Assembly (NCBI RefSeq): GCF_904846065.1
Contig: NZ_CAJGZV010000001.1
Location: forward strand, 1,798,001 to 1,862,000
Reading direction: 5' to 3'
DNA from: Psychrobacter immobilis
Lineage (GTDB): Bacteria; Pseudomonadota; Gammaproteobacteria; Pseudomonadales; Moraxellaceae
DNA length: 64,000 bases
A model generated the notes under the pieces. The model was not told the DNA's origin, ran no database searches, and saw nothing but the letters and a program-made list of their open reading frames with translations. Within the stretch, counting starts at the first letter, position 1. Each line of letters starts with the position of its first letter. Position numbers and translations under genes: made by a program. Positions 53,685-62,341 of this stretch are shown one piece after another.

Positions 53685-55520
53685 CTATCTTGACTCAGAC
53701 GCAGATAATAGCATCAATGTTGCTAATTGATTACCATCTATCGCTTTAATCGCATGCTGAGTCAGTAACGCGTCGATATCCGCCAAGAACACCATCAAAT
53801 CTTGCTTTGACATCTGCATGCTCACGGCGGCAAGTTGCTGATTAATGTCATTTGCATTGTGCAACCATTGATCTTTTTTACCTGCCCTATTACTAAGTAA
53901 ACTTGACTCAAATAATGAACGCATCTTTGATTGCCAATTCTCTGCACCGATCAATACACATTGGCTTTGATGATAAAACAATAACCAAGGCAGCGCTTTG
54001 TCCTCACTATATGTTGTGCCAACAGATTCGGTTAATGCCTCATTTAAATGAGTAACAACATCTAGGCAATAAGGCAAAGATGTCGAATGTATTGCGACAT
54101 CGTTAGCGATATCTGTGGTGTTTTGACTTATTTTCTCAGAAACACTTGGTATGTTTACGGTTTGAGGCGAGTACCTATTGTCTGACAACTGATAGGGTTG
54201 TTTGGGCGCTTTTACCTGATGGCTTTTACTTGAATGAATGGTCGTTGATGTGTTTGGCATTACAGTCGCGAATGCATTATCGATAGACAGATTACTATCT
54301 ACTATCTGACTATTACCTAGTATTTGAATAGCATTAGCAGAACTGATCGTCTCTGTAGTCACTACTGTCTTAAGTTTTGTCCGAATCGCATGGCTTACAT
54401 GCGCCATAATATTATTCAGCGGACTTATTTTAATACGCTGTTTAGATGGATGCACATTGATATTGAGCCACTGAGTGGGCAAGTCAAAATAAAGCGCATA
54501 GCCAATACCCACCAACTGAGCAGTTTGGGCAAGTTGGCGTAGCTGATTGCTTATCAATGCTTCTTTTACCAGTCTGCCATTCACATAGATTAACTTTGGT
54601 AAAGTATCCTGCGAATCAGTGATAGGCCATAACCAACCATTAACGCTTGCTTGATCGCCAAAGCTATTATTAACATACTCTCTAGATGACTGCATTAAAC
54701 TGGTGAGGTCTATCGCTATTTCTAACGCCTTTTTGGTTAACGACAACCCAGTCGCTTGCTCAAGACGTGCCAATGGCAAAGGATTGACATTATTATTGCC
54801 ATTAGCATTTGTAGAAACGGTATTTAAAGACTTTGAATTTGAAAGCCTTGTAGTTGAAGACATGGTACTTAAAGACATCGCACTTGAAGAAAGTGACAAC
54901 CGTTTTTTATGGTCATGAAAGAGCGTCAGTGCCACATCTGCTCGCGCCAAAGCCACTTCGCGCACAATCGTTTCGATATGACTGAACTCCGTCGCAATAG
55001 ATTTCAAATTGCCACGGCGTGCTGGTACATTAAAATATAAATCTTTAACCGTAATGGTGGTACCACGATGATGCACAACTGGCATGAGCTTTGGCGCATC
55101 ATCTAACACACCTGCGACTTGCAACTGGCGACCGATGCCACTGTCATCATGGCTACTGGTTAAAGTCAGCCGAGATACTGCCGCCGTCGCCGCCAACGCC
55201 TCCCCGCGAAAACCCAACGTCGTAATACCTTGTAAGTTAGCGACATCCGCGACTTTACTGGTTGCATGACGGGTAATTGCCATGACCATATCATCAGGAT
55301 GAATACCCACGCCATTGTCGATCACTTCAATCATACCCATGCCGCCTTGGGTAATATGTATCTCAATATTGGTCGCACCAGCGTCAATGGCATTTTCTAG
55401 CAGCTCTTTGACTACGGCTGCTGGGCGTGTCACTACCTCACCCGCTGCCAATTGATTAATAAGCAGCGGCGATAGTTTTTTGATGCGAGTATAAGAATGA
55501 TTGTCTGGCATTTGCGGCAT
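53685..55520 (-). CDS. mutL: DNA mismatch repair protein MutL, with an unusual C-terminus
   Basis: Matchmaker ATPase of mismatch repair, 611 residues. The GHKL ATPase is clear: LLENAIDAGATNIEI, DNGVGI, TLGFRGEALAA, and KLIYVNGRLVKE with the NVHPSK block. After a Ser/Thr-rich linker (about 395-480) the C-terminal domain is short. I cannot find the DQHAxxE endonuclease motif or the C-terminal zinc-ligand motifs usual in bacteria without MutH. It is in the normal tsaE-mutL-miaA order, 90 bases after tsaE. Confidence 0.93.
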   Translation of the reverse strand: MPQMPDNHSYTRIKKLSPLLINQLAAGEVVTRPAAVVKELLENAIDAGATNIEIHITQGGMGMIEVIDNGVGIHPDDMVMAITRHATSKVADVANLQGITTLGFRGEALAATAAVSRLTLTSSHDDSGIGRQLQVAGVLDDAPKLMPVVHHRGTTITVKDLYFNVPARRGNLKSIATEFSHIETIVREVALARADVALTLFHDHKKRLSLSSSAMSLSTMSSTTRLSNSKSLNTVSTNANGNNNVNPLPLARLEQATGLSLTKKALEIAIDLTSLMQSSREYVNNSFGDQASVNGWLWPITDSQDTLPKLIYVNGRLVKEALISNQLRQLAQTAQLVGIGYALYFDLPTQWLNINVHPSKQRIKISPLNNIMAHVSHAIRTKLKTVVTTETISSANAIQILGNSQIVDSNLSIDNAFATVMPNTSTTIHSSKSHQVKAPKQPYQLSDNRYSPQTVNIPSVSEKISQNTTDIANDVAIHSTSLPYCLDVVTHLNEALTESVGTTYSEDKALPWLLFYHQSQCVLIGAENWQSKMRSLFESSLLSNRAGKKDQWLHNANDINQQLAAVSMQMSKQDLMVFLADIDALLTQHAIKAIDGNQLATLMLLSASESR

Positions 55521-55610
55521 TAAGAGGTATCGTTGTTTTACGTGATGATAAGTCGTACTGGCAGATATTGATGATTTATATTAGGGTCTGTTAAATATTC
55601 AAATGTATAA

Positions 55611-56135
55611 TTAAATCTTAACAGAGGATAAATCCAAGCCTTGCGCTTGTCCAGCCTTCGATAGCCGCAGCTCAACTTGACGAGACTCATTATCCTTATC
55701 AGTGCTAGTAGCTTGCGTCATATCGATAAACAAGGTCGGCGGCGGTAAATAGCTGTCTGCGCGGCTGGCCCATTCGATGATAACCAACGCGTTTGGCTCA
55801 TCCAGATATTCATCAAAACCGATAAAAGACAGCTCTTCTGGGTCTTGCAGACGATACAAATCCGCGTGGTAAACTGGCTTGATTAAGCCATCTTTTTGCT
55901 CGATGCTATAAGGCTCAACCAAAGTATAAGTCGGGCTTTTGACGGCACCTGCATGCCCGAGCGCCTGCAACCAATAGCGAGTCAGAGTCGTTTTACCTGC
56001 CCCTAAATCACCTGCTAACCAGACACTACCTGTCAATGGCAACGCTGCCAATTGCTCAGCCAAACGCTGAGTATCGGCTTCTGTATACAGTGTCAGCGTC
56101 TTAGCGTTTTTTTCCTCTGTTGTACTATTAGGCAT
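55611..56135 (-). CDS. tsaE: tRNA threonylcarbamoyladenosine biosynthesis ATPase TsaE
   Basis: ATPase partner of TsaD/TsaB for the t6A37 tRNA modification. The 174-residue protein has Walker A GDLGAGKT at 42-49, then the family blocks SPTYTLVEPY, YHADLYRLQDPEEL and IIEWASRADSYLPP. The start overlaps the end of the upstream queD-like gene by 8 bases, so they are translationally linked. amiB, often between tsaE and mutL, is absent. Confidence 0.94.
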   Translation of the reverse strand: MPNSTTEEKNAKTLTLYTEADTQRLAEQLAALPLTGSVWLAGDLGAGKTTLTRYWLQALGHAGAVKSPTYTLVEPYSIEQKDGLIKPVYHADLYRLQDPEELSFIGFDEYLDEPNALVIIEWASRADSYLPPPTLFIDMTQATSTDKDNESRQVELRLSKAGQAQGLDLSSVKI

Positions 56136-56760
56136 CGGGCTTACCTACCTGCACTTGCGTCTGTACCTGCATAGTCACCGTTGGGTTAATAAAGCTTTCA
56201 CCGCGGATCAATTTGGCATATAGCTCAGGGTCGTGCCACTCGGCACTGACTTGATCGCTAAACTCAAACGCTTCTAGATGAAGCTTACCCATTTGCTCAT
56301 TCGCCACATCATCAGCAAAGCACTGCGCGTAACCGGTAGCGGTTTCATGTGCAATCACCGAGTAAACGCTGACATCAGATTCACCGTTTTGCATTTGGGT
56401 TTGTTTTAAAATTTCTTGCGCCCAAAAGAATATCACGCGTGAAAACTGCTCTGCCGATGGCGATACTGGCAAGCTTATCCAGCGCGCACTGAATTTTTTA
56501 CAGGCAGCGACATACTCAGGGTCGTCTTTATTCCAAAAACAAATCGCGTGATCAAAGCTATCGATAATGTCCTTGATAGACGATTTTAATAAGCCAAAAT
56601 CATAGACCATTTGCCCATGATCCAAGCGCTTCGCCTCAAGAATCAGTTCAATCTGATAACTATGACCATGGATAGAGTGTTTGCAGCGCTCAGAGCTACA
56701 ATTACGCACAATATGTGCATTTTCAAATTTAAAAAGTTTACGGATACGCATAACAATCAA
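56128..56760 (-). CDS. queD: 6-carboxytetrahydropterin synthase (QueD-like / PTPS family)
   Basis: Pterin-synthase-fold enzyme for the preQ0/queuosine pathway. The N-terminus shows the zinc and catalytic elements in FKFENAHIVRNCSSERC followed by HSIHGHSY, and MVYDFGLLKSSIKDIIDSFDH with its His and Asp. QueD is usually about 120 residues; at 207-210 this one is longer, with extra segments containing FWAQEILKQTQMQNGESDVS and a polar tail. Two starts are possible, 56760 and, three codons in, 56751. It overlaps tsaE by 8 bases. Confidence 0.85.
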   Translation of the reverse strand: MIVMRIRKLFKFENAHIVRNCSSERCKHSIHGHSYQIELILEAKRLDHGQMVYDFGLLKSSIKDIIDSFDHAICFWNKDDPEYVAACKKFSARWISLPVSPSAEQFSRVIFFWAQEILKQTQMQNGESDVSVYSVIAHETATGYAQCFADDVANEQMGKLHLEAFEFSDQVSAEWHDPELYAKLIRGESFINPTVTMQVQTQVQVGKPDA

Positions 56761-57147
56761 CCAAAACAGTAAGCATTTTTATGCTAAATATGAATATTAT
56801 AAAAGTTTGCCGCGACGACTTATCGGCTTGTGGCTTATTATAGCAAATCGTGATGACTCCGTAAGTAAGCACTTATTAATAGCAGTATTGACTAAATAAA
56901 TCCATGGCATCGAAAATCTACTTATACAACCCATTTATCAGACAAATTTTTAGAAGTAGCATTAAACAAGGGATGAATACAGGATTGACTCGAATCGTAG
57001 GTGAATTGTGCTAGTGCTATCTATTGCGACCCCTTAAGCATATACTCATTGCAGTACGCACTATTTGCGTCATCAGCATTAATCTAACCTTTCAGCTATT
57101 TACATTGGCTTAAAAGGTATTACGGCTTATCTCAAGAGGAAAAAACC
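56761..57147. other. 387-bp divergent region upstream of queD and the small Lys-rich gene
   Basis: Should hold the queD promoter (minus) and a promoter for the small gene at 57148 (plus). No clear consensus promoter, repeat or gene stands out. Confidence 0.45.
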
Positions 57148-57270
57148 ATGAGTAAAGGTCAAGACAGTAAAAAGAACGTAAAAAAGAAACCGCTATTAAC
57201 GGCAAAAGAGAAAAAAGCTGCCAAACAATCTAAGAAAGACGACAACGGCAGTATCTTAGGTAAACATTAA
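57148..57270 (+). CDS. small lysine-rich protein (40 aa)
   Basis: Starts MSKGQDSKKNVKKK, then LLTAKEKKAAKQSKK and ends SILGKH. The ribosome-binding site AAGAGGA is 7 bases before ATG, and a perfect terminator follows the stop by about 30 bases, so this is a complete small gene. About a third of the residues are lysine. Small proteins of this type occur in many Gammaproteobacteria; their role is unknown, and nucleic-acid or ribosome binding is a guess from charge. Confidence 0.75.
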   Translation: MSKGQDSKKNVKKKPLLTAKEKKAAKQSKKDDNGSILGKH

Positions 57271-57301
57271 TATTTAGTGCATCATTGTGTCACTTAAATC
57301 T

Positions 57302-57338
57302 ATGCCAATCGAACCTCACGGTTTGATTGGCATTTTTT
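57302..57338 (+). terminator. terminator after the small lysine-rich gene
   Basis: ATGCCAATC pairs with GATTGGCAT and runs into six T's. On the other strand it lies just after the ynfA-type stop and could also serve that gene. Confidence 0.85.
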
Positions 57339-57359
57339 ATGCTAGGTGCGGTCTTTATG

Positions 57360-57698
57360 CTAAGCACCGCGCGGCGCAAACATAATAATTGCCATGCCTA
57401 ATAACGCAACCGCAGAACCTACTATATCCCACGTGGTCGGCCTGATACCATTCACCGTCCACAACCATAAAATAGCCATCGAAATATACACGCCGCCATA
57501 AGCCGCATAGACTCTACCAGCTGCAGCAGGATGTAAAGACAACAGCCAAACGAAAGCGACCAAACTTAGTACGCCAGGGACAAGCAGCCAAATAGACTTA
57601 CCTTCTCGCAACCATAGATAAGGCAAATAGCAGCCCGCAATCTCTGCCAATGCGGTCAGCGCAAACAGTCCAAAGGTTTTTAATTCAGTCAAAACCAT
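57360..57698 (-). CDS. YnfA/UPF0060 family four-helix membrane protein
   Basis: A 112-residue inner-membrane protein with four predicted helices. Characteristic blocks are [38 protein letters not shown] and [20 protein letters not shown]. The family resembles SMR transporters in size and layout, and some members were reported to act in efflux, but the substrate here is unknown. AGGAG precedes ATG. It begins 6 bases after the PhzF-like stop, so the two are co-transcribed. Confidence 0.9.
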   Translation of the reverse strand: MVLTELKTFGLFALTALAEIAGCYLPYLWLREGKSIWLLVPGVLSLVAFVWLLSLHPAAAGRVYAAYGGVYISMAILWLWTVNGIRPTTWDIVGSAVALLGMAIIMFAPRGA

Positions 57699-57704
57699 CT
57701 ACTC

Positions 57705-58511
57705 CTAAACGGTGATAAAACCTGTCATATACTGTACGGCATTGCCAGAAATCATTACTCTGTCACCTGCGACGACACAGTCTAAAATACCGCCTCGTTT
57801 TGATGCTTGATAAGCGACCAAGTGATTTTTACCCAAACGCTCAGCCCATAATGGTGCTAAAGCAGTATGAGCCGAACCCGTCACTGGGTCTTCATCGCCA
57901 CCATTGGCTGGCCAAAAATAACGTGAAATAAAATCATAATTTTTGTAGTCAGCAGACATAGCCTGACAAGTCACCACCACATCTAAAGGCGCAAGCTGTT
58001 TTAGCTGCTCGTTATCACGCGCCACTGTTAATACGTCGGACTCAGCATTATAAATCACAAAATAGGCTTGAGCATTTTTATAGACTTCAATGGGTGCAAT
58101 AGATAGTCCTGCAAGCAAGCTATCAGGGATACTGTCAACTTTCTCAGGCTTAGTATTAGGAAAGTCCATTTGTATTTTGCTATCGTCTGTTTGCACAATG
58201 GTCAATATACCAACCGCTTTGGCTGAAAACTTAATACAGTCTAAATGAGGGTTTTTGTTAAATAACACAAAGGCTGACGCCAAGGTTGCATGCCCGCAAA
58301 ATGCAATCTCAGTGAATGGTGAAAACCAGCGGATATGATAAATGCCTTTATCATCAAGAACCATAAAAGCTGTCTCGGATAAGTTGTTTTCAAAAGCAAT
58401 AGACTGCATCAAATCATCAGTGAGCCAGTTATCAGTGATAACAACTGCCGCTGAATTTCCTTTAAAAACGGTATCAGTGAAAGCATCGATGACATTAATT
58501 TCTAGTTGCAT
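57705..58511 (-). CDS. PhzF family isomerase/epimerase-like protein
   Basis: A 268-residue PhzF/YddE-type protein with the diaminopimelate-epimerase fold. Visible motifs are VIDAFTDTVFKGNSAAVV with the Asn-Ser/Ala pocket, IRWFSPFTEIAFCGHATLA, and DEDPVTGSAHTALAPLWAERL with the catalytic-region segments. No phenazine genes are nearby, so the substrate is unknown. It is co-transcribed with ynfA. Confidence 0.9.
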   Translation of the reverse strand: MQLEINVIDAFTDTVFKGNSAAVVITDNWLTDDLMQSIAFENNLSETAFMVLDDKGIYHIRWFSPFTEIAFCGHATLASAFVLFNKNPHLDCIKFSAKAVGILTIVQTDDSKIQMDFPNTKPEKVDSIPDSLLAGLSIAPIEVYKNAQAYFVIYNAESDVLTVARDNEQLKQLAPLDVVVTCQAMSADYKNYDFISRYFWPANGGDEDPVTGSAHTALAPLWAERLGKNHLVAYQASKRGGILDCVVAGDRVMISGNAVQYMTGFITV

Positions 58512-58584
58512 TTTATGTTCTCGCTTTATTTTTATAGATCTATGGTTTTATAGCTTTATGAATTTTATGGTGTTACTGGCAATA

Positions 58585-58914
58585 TCAATCAACAATAAAT
58601 AGCTTAGCGCCTATCTTCGTTGACGAACGATGTGCAATCGTATTGTCCGCCACTTGATAAGTCATGCCCGCTGTTAAGGTGAAAGTACGACCATCTTTTA
58701 GTTCGGTGTTCAGCTCGCCCTCAACACAGAATAAAATATGTCCTTTATCGCACCAGTGATCGGCAAGGTAGCCTGCGGAGTACTCAACCATATGCACATT
58801 GATATTGTTAAATTCGCAAGTCTTCCAATACCCCGTGCCCTTTTCACCTTTGTTTTCTACCGCTTCCACTGTCGTCCAATCGGTAATAGCAAAAGGTATA
58901 TTTTTCATTTCCAT
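58585..58914 (-). CDS. DHCW-motif cupin-fold protein
   Basis: A 109-residue single-domain cupin. The motif YLADHWCDKGHILFCVEGEL carries the DHWC box (DHCW family), with a second beta-barrel motif FTLTAGMTYQVADNTIAHRS. His residues in both motifs could bind a metal. Two in-frame starts two codons apart are possible. Its function is unknown, and a small-molecule-binding or enzyme role is typical of cupins. Confidence 0.85.
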   Translation of the reverse strand: MEMKNIPFAITDWTTVEAVENKGEKGTGYWKTCEFNNINVHMVEYSAGYLADHWCDKGHILFCVEGELNTELKDGRTFTLTAGMTYQVADNTIAHRSSTKIGAKLFIVD

Positions 58915-58975
58915 AACGTCATCTCCCTGATTTTATTGTTCATTCATCTATCATAAAATCTTTACTTACTATACC

Positions 58976-59437
58976 TCAAATCCAGCGCCGCACTTTATTT
59001 AGATAATCCTGATAAATTTTGCCAAATTTCTGTGCCATCATCCGCTCTTCTGGCTGGATTTGAAAGCGCGTTATATAAAGTATAAAAATGGGCAATAGTA
59101 CAAACGCCAGAAAGTGAGAAAGATAGAACGCCCAGCCTAATAATATAAGCACCAAACCCACATACATCGGATTGTGGCTATACTGATATACGCCGCTGGT
59201 CACTAAACTAGAGACCTGCTCTAACGCTTGCGGATTGGGCGTGGTCTGAGCGATTCTAAATTGAGTCACACCCATGATACCTAAGCTCAGACCCATCACA
59301 CCCAAACCCACTGCCAGTGCAGTTGAGCCGTTGAGTGAGAACGTCAAAGCAGGAACCATTTTAGAGACACCATACATAGCAGCGGCGGTAATAATCACTT
59401 GGGCGACTGGAGGGACTTTAAGTGCTAGAGCGTTCAT
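58976..59437 (-). CDS. isoprenylcysteine-carboxyl-methyltransferase-like membrane protein
   Basis: A 153-residue protein with four or five hydrophobic helices. The C-terminal half has YSHNPMYVGLVLILLGWAFY and RFQIQPEERMMAQKFGKIYQ, the S-adenosylmethionine-binding pattern of the ICMT/PEMT membrane methyltransferases. The acceptor is unknown; bacterial members methylate lipids or small molecules. It is transcribed alone on the minus strand. Confidence 0.85.
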   Translation of the reverse strand: MNALALKVPPVAQVIITAAAMYGVSKMVPALTFSLNGSTALAVGLGVMGLSLGIMGVTQFRIAQTTPNPQALEQVSSLVTSGVYQYSHNPMYVGLVLILLGWAFYLSHFLAFVLLPIFILYITRFQIQPEERMMAQKFGKIYQDYLNKVRRWI

Positions 59438-59762
59438 GATTAGACCTCATAGAGCGTCAAATAAAGAACCTCAACAGTGAGTGCTCATGATACCTGCTCA
59501 CTATTTTCGTTTTAATTTTTACTTTTAGCCCTTGACTATTTAAACCATCAAAAAATAATTATTTTTACCTTTTAGATGTCGCTATCCTTTATTTTTATTC
59601 TTTGCTCGCTAACCATATCACTGTATTTATACGGTTAACTGGGATTGTTATTTATCAAAATAACGCCATTTATGTAAAGTAAAAACATATATAAAAATAT
59701 AATACCTCATAGAGTATTATGTCTTAAAGTTCTATTTAAATTTAAATGAGGAAACTGGCATC
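59438..59762. other. 325-bp divergent region upstream of htpX
   Basis: AT-rich spacer between the ICMT-like gene and htpX. It should include the htpX promoter, but I see no convincing heat-shock sigma-32 match. AATACCTC and GAGTATT near 59700-59718 form a weak hairpin. No gene is seen. Confidence 0.45.
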
Positions 59763-60677
59763 ATGATGCGTATCGGATTGTTCTTATTAACCAACTTAGC
59801 GGTGATCGTGGTATTTAGCATCGTGTTTGGTATTTTATCCAGATTTTTTGGAATTGGCGGCGTACATGGTGCGGGCGGGTTAAATTACACCAGTCTTGCC
59901 ATTATGTGCGGCGTATACGGCATGGTTGGTTCGATGGTATCACTATTTATCTCGAAGTGGATGGCCAAAAGATCAACGGGAACGGTGGTTATTGAAACGC
60001 CAAGCAATGCCACTGAAAAATGGCTTGTAGATACGGTCGCTAGACAAGCGCGAGCGGTAAATATTGGCATGCCAGAAGTAGGAATTTTTAATAATTCTCA
60101 GCCAAATGCGTTTGCCACAGGCTGGAATAAAAACAAAGCGTTGGTCGTTGTTTCATCTGGCTTATTGCAAAGCATGACGCCTGATGAAGTAGAAGCGGTA
60201 TTGGCGCATGAAATTGGTCACGTGGCAAACGGTGATATGGTCACGCTGGCGCTCATCCAAGGGGTGGTAAACGCCTTTGTGATGTTCTTTGCGCGTATCA
60301 TTGGTAGCTTCGTCGATCGGACGGTGTTTAAAAACACCAGTGATAGCCCAGGTATTGGTTACTTCATCACGAGTATTGTGATGGATATTTTGCTTGGATT
60401 TTTGGCTTCTGCCATCGTTATGTGGTTCTCGCGTCTACGCGAATTCCGTGCCGATCAGATGGGAGCAAAACTTGCTAGCAAAGACAAAATGATTAGTGCG
60501 CTTGATGCCTTGCGTCCTTCTGAGCAGCGTCCAGATCAAATGCCTGAGAGTATGAAGGCATTTGCTATCTCATCAGGACAATCTACGGGCTTTAGTATCG
60601 CGAACCTCTTCCGCTCACATCCAACGCTGGATGACCGTATTGCGGCGTTGAGAAATTATAATCCTAGTGAGGAGTAA
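59763..60677 (+). CDS. htpX: membrane zinc protease HtpX
   Basis: Stress-induced inner-membrane M48B protease that helps FtsH clear misfolded membrane proteins. The 304-residue protein has helices near 5-26 and 43-64, the zinc motif HEIGH at 149-153, further helices around 165-185 and 205-225, and the third zinc ligand segment [11 protein letters not shown]. Length and motifs match E. coli HtpX (293). GAGG precedes an ATG-ATG pair, and either codon may be used. A bidirectional terminator follows. Confidence 0.95.
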   Translation: MMRIGLFLLTNLAVIVVFSIVFGILSRFFGIGGVHGAGGLNYTSLAIMCGVYGMVGSMVSLFISKWMAKRSTGTVVIETPSNATEKWLVDTVARQARAVNIGMPEVGIFNNSQPNAFATGWNKNKALVVVSSGLLQSMTPDEVEAVLAHEIGHVANGDMVTLALIQGVVNAFVMFFARIIGSFVDRTVFKNTSDSPGIGYFITSIVMDILLGFLASAIVMWFSRLREFRADQMGAKLASKDKMISALDALRPSEQRPDQMPESMKAFAISSGQSTGFSIANLFRSHPTLDDRIAALRNYNPSEE

Positions 60678-60734
60678 TGACAGGATCAGCTCCCCTACCT
60701 GCTCGTAAAATTAACGTAAAAACCCAGACATAAA

Positions 60735-60763
60735 AAAAGCCTATCTATAAAAGATAGGCTTTT
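60735..60763. terminator. bidirectional terminator between htpX and the carboxynorspermidine synthase gene
   Basis: AAAAGCCTATCT pairs perfectly with AGATAGGCTTTT around a 5-base loop. A and T tracts serve both strands. Confidence 0.88.
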
Positions 60764-60781
60764 CTAAATCAAACTCGTTAT

Positions 60782-62056
60782 TTAAATATCAAACGCTAAT
60801 GCTCTGTCGCCTTCGCTATCTTTGATACGCGTTGGCAAACCAATCTTATTCAATAGATTGATAAATGGCTTGGCATCCAACTCTTCGACGTTGACCATCT
60901 TGCCAGCATCCCACTCACCAGTTGCGACCAGAATCGCCGCAGCGACGGGTGGCACGCCTGCGGTATAAGAGATACCTTGGCTACCAACTTCGTTATAAGC
61001 GTCTTTATGATCTGAGATATTGTAAATAAAGACCTCGCTATCAACGCCGTTGATTTTGCCTTTGACTTTGTCACCGATGCAGGTCTTGCCCGTATAGTTC
61101 GGTGCAAGAGAGCTTGGGTCTGGCAGTACCGCTTTGACCACTTTTAACGGAATTACTTCTTGCCCTTCAGCAGTCATCACCGGCTGCTCAGAGAGTAGAC
61201 CCAAACTTTGTAGCACAGTGAATACATTAATATAATGCTCACCAAAGCCCATCCAAAAACGAATATTTGGTACGTCTAAATTGGCGGATAACGAATGCAC
61301 TTCATCATGGCCACTTAAGTAACTGTTTTGCACGCCAACCACTGGTAAATCGTCAGTACGCTTCACTTCGAACATTTTATTAGACTGCCACTTGCTGTCC
61401 TGCCAAGAGTAGACCGTACCAGTAAATTCACGGAAGTTAATCTCAGGATCGAAGTTAGTAGCGAAGTATTTGCCGTGGCTGCCAGCATTGATATCAATGA
61501 TATCAATATCCGTCACCGAACCTGCATCCATCATGTCATAGCCAAGACGCGCATAGGCGTTGACCATACCGGGGTCAAATCCTGCCCCTAAAATCGCCGT
61601 GACATTATTGTCCGCACAGCGCTGTTTGCGCTGCCATTCATAGTTGTCATACCATGGCGGCGTCTCGCAAATCTTGCGTGGATCTTCGTGAATGGCAGTA
61701 TCGATATAAGCAACACCTGTCTCGATACAAGCTTCCAATACCGTCATATTGATAAATGCCGAACCGACATTGATGACGATTTGGATACCCGACTCTTGAA
61801 TCAGCTGTATCAGCGCCTGAGTATCCATAGCATCCACTTGATGCGTATGCAATACTGCAGGCTGCTTGAAGCTATTCTTATCTTTCACGCTTTGGGCGAT
61901 AGCATCACATTTATCTTTCGTGCGCGAGGCAATATGAATCTCGCCAAGGATATCGTTATGCATCGCACATTTATGCGCGACCACTTGAGCGACACCACCG
62001 GCTCCGATGATGAGTACGTCTTTTTTGCTAGATTTGGCTTGTTGGTTTGTGTTCAA
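60782..62056 (-). CDS. carboxynorspermidine synthase (saccharopine-dehydrogenase-like)
   Basis: Condenses aspartate semialdehyde with 1,3-diaminopropane, using NADPH, to carboxynorspermidine. The 424-residue protein has the nucleotide-binding motif IIGAGGVAQVVAHKCA at 17-32 and the blocks INVGSAFINMTVLEACIETG, AILGAGFDPGMVNAYA and GVPPVAAAILVATGEW. Translation seems to start at TTG (MNTNQQ), because a full AGGAGG stands 8 bases upstream and no ATG is available. It follows nspC by 285 bases with its own likely promoter. Confidence 0.92.
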   Translation of the reverse strand: MNTNQQAKSSKKDVLIIGAGGVAQVVAHKCAMHNDILGEIHIASRTKDKCDAIAQSVKDKNSFKQPAVLHTHQVDAMDTQALIQLIQESGIQIVINVGSAFINMTVLEACIETGVAYIDTAIHEDPRKICETPPWYDNYEWQRKQRCADNNVTAILGAGFDPGMVNAYARLGYDMMDAGSVTDIDIIDINAGSHGKYFATNFDPEINFREFTGTVYSWQDSKWQSNKMFEVKRTDDLPVVGVQNSYLSGHDEVHSLSANLDVPNIRFWMGFGEHYINVFTVLQSLGLLSEQPVMTAEGQEVIPLKVVKAVLPDPSSLAPNYTGKTCIGDKVKGKINGVDSEVFIYNISDHKDAYNEVGSQGISYTAGVPPVAAAILVATGEWDAGKMVNVEELDAKPFINLLNKIGLPTRIKDSEGDRALAFDI

Positions 62057-62173
62057 TGAACAATCCTCCTTTGTGTCTCTGTCGATACCATCGATAGTGG
62101 CGAGTCAAAACAGAAACGAGTGAATGATATGCGTGAATTAAAAAGGAAGACCGAGGAAAACCCACGCACCCGT

Positions 62174-62220
62174 CGGGCAAAGCACCATTTGATTGTTGGC
62201 TTTTGCCCGTGGCGATTATA
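62174..62220 (-). promoter_or_regulatory. promoter -10 and leader hairpin of the carboxynorspermidine synthase gene
   Basis: On the minus strand a perfect TATAAT (plus 62215-62220) is followed within 6 bases by CGGGCAAAAGC and, 16 bases on, GCTTTGCCCG (62174-62209), a 10-pair stem with one bulged A. The -35 is weak. About 115 bases of leader separate the stem from the TTG start. Confidence 0.5.
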
Positions 62221-62341
62221 ACAATTTTTATGAAGACATCGGTAAAAATAATGTATAAAAAACAGACGAATTGAAGTCATCTAAAAACGAACTCAAGTCT
62301 TTGTTTTCTAAAACTTAAATCGATTTATCGACACAACTAAA

